A stretch of DNA of 5,516 nucleotides. It comes from Marmoricola sp. Lineage in GTDB: Bacteria; Actinomycetota; Actinomycetes; Propionibacteriales; Nocardioidaceae. The notes under the pieces were generated by a model. The model searched no databases, was not told where the DNA came from, and saw only the letters and a program-made list of their open reading frames with translations. The stretch lies in the NCBI GenBank assembly GCA_030151765.1, contig JASLCW010000392.1, forward strand, positions 1 through 5,516, written 5' to 3'. The position numbers and the translations under genes are program-made. The number at the start of each line of letters is the position of its first letter. Position 1 is the stretch's first letter. Positions 5,351-5,516 of this stretch are shown in pieces.

Positions 5351-5380
5351 CGGGTGCTCGTTTTCGGGGATAATCACCCG
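5351..5380 (+). repeat. Inverted repeat around the acyl-CoA dehydrogenase promoter
   Basis: CGGGTG (5351-5356) and CACCCG (5375-5380) are exact reverse complements separated by 18 bases. The right arm directly abuts the -10-like GATAAT, and the transcription start would fall just after it. This is a plausible operator for a dimeric repressor. With 6-base arms and high local GC, chance cannot be excluded. Confidence 0.4.
5369..5374 (+). promoter_or_regulatory. Candidate -10 element of the acyl-CoA dehydrogenase gene
   Basis: GATAAT matches five of six bases of TATAAT and stands out in the GC-rich surroundings. It predicts a start near 5381 and a leader of about 30 bases containing the ribosome binding site. 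No good -35 lies at normal spacing; GTGACA at 5341-5346 is 22 bases upstream, which is too far. Confidence 0.5.
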
Positions 5381-5392
5381 AGTCCGCCACAC

Positions 5393-5399
5393 GAAGGAG
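5393..5399 (+). promoter_or_regulatory. Ribosome binding site of the acyl-CoA dehydrogenase gene
   Basis: GAAGGAG ends 11 bases before ATG 5411 and is the best Shine-Dalgarno match in the window. It fixes the start of this gene. Confidence 0.75.
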
Positions 5400-5410
5400 C
5401 GCAACAACCC

Positions 5411-5516
5411 ATGGGCCGTCTTTGCGAGACCGAGGACCTGACCGACATCCAGGAAGAGATCCTCAAGACCGTACGCCAGTTCGTCGAGGACAAGATCATC
5501 CCGGTGGCGACCGAGC
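5411..5516 (+). CDS. Acyl-CoA dehydrogenase, N-terminal fragment
   Basis: The first 35 codons are present before the right edge. After MGRLCETEDLTDI comes QEEILKTVRQFVEDKIIPVA, the first helix of the acyl-CoA dehydrogenase N-terminal domain. The spacing of QEEI, VRQFV and IIPVA is typical of FAD-dependent enzymes that oxidise acyl-CoA thioesters to enoyl-CoA in fatty or amino acid breakdown. The catalytic base and FAD-binding parts lie outside the window, so substrate class cannot be judged. The gene has its own strong ribosome binding site and a candidate promoter within an inverted repeat, and is separated from the sulfotransferase gene by 86 bases. It is therefore probably a separate unit, unrelated to surface decoration. 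Confidence 0.88.
   Translation, partial: MGRLCETEDLTDIQEEILKTVRQFVEDKIIPVATE

Noticed and set aside
4347..5390. A 347-codon open frame on the minus strand opposite the sulfotransferase
   Set aside because: Low-complexity composition, no motif and no ribosome binding site noticed. The plus-strand gene explains the region fully.

Overview
The window is high-GC DNA with GTG starts, several starts that lack a Shine-Dalgarno sequence, and protein families typical of Actinobacteria. The small coiled-coil protein, the DUF1003/CBS/Mrp neighbourhood and the acyl-CoA dehydrogenase N-terminus look most like Nocardioides or a close relative. That placement is from memory of family resemblance, not from a search. 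No rRNA, tRNA, CRISPR array, insertion sequence or other mobile element was seen.

Left part (1-1959, minus strand): a conserved housekeeping block read right to left. First comes a soluble protein with PRC-barrel-like, MgtE-N and two CBS domains but no channel. A DUF1003 two-helix membrane protein follows, coupled by a TGATG stop/start overlap. Last is the N-terminus of an Mrp/ApbC-type Fe-S carrier ATPase, cut by the window edge. A magnesium- or nucleotide-sensing role for the first two is inferred from domains only.

Middle (2022-5324, plus strand): a small divergent lipoprotein gene is followed by a compact three-gene set. These genes encode a 524-residue LicD-type transferase fused to a SAM-methyltransferase-like domain, a 74-residue coiled-coil protein (DUF6752-like), and a PAPS-dependent sulfotransferase with a C-terminal coiled coil. 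The first two genes overlap and the third starts 6 bases after the second ends. The best reading is a decoration cassette for a cell-surface glycopolymer (phospho-substituent, methyl and sulfate transfer). The substrate cannot be read from the sequence.

Right end (5325-5516): an 86-base intergenic region holds a candidate promoter inside an inverted repeat, then a strong ribosome binding site and the first 35 codons of an acyl-CoA dehydrogenase.

Four genes (Mrp, MgtE-N/CBS, lipoprotein, LicD fusion) have a TANNNT -10-like hexamer 6-8 bases before the start codon and no Shine-Dalgarno sequence, as expected for leaderless transcripts. The other four starts (DUF1003, coiled-coil protein, sulfotransferase, acyl-CoA dehydrogenase) have clear purine-rich ribosome binding sites.
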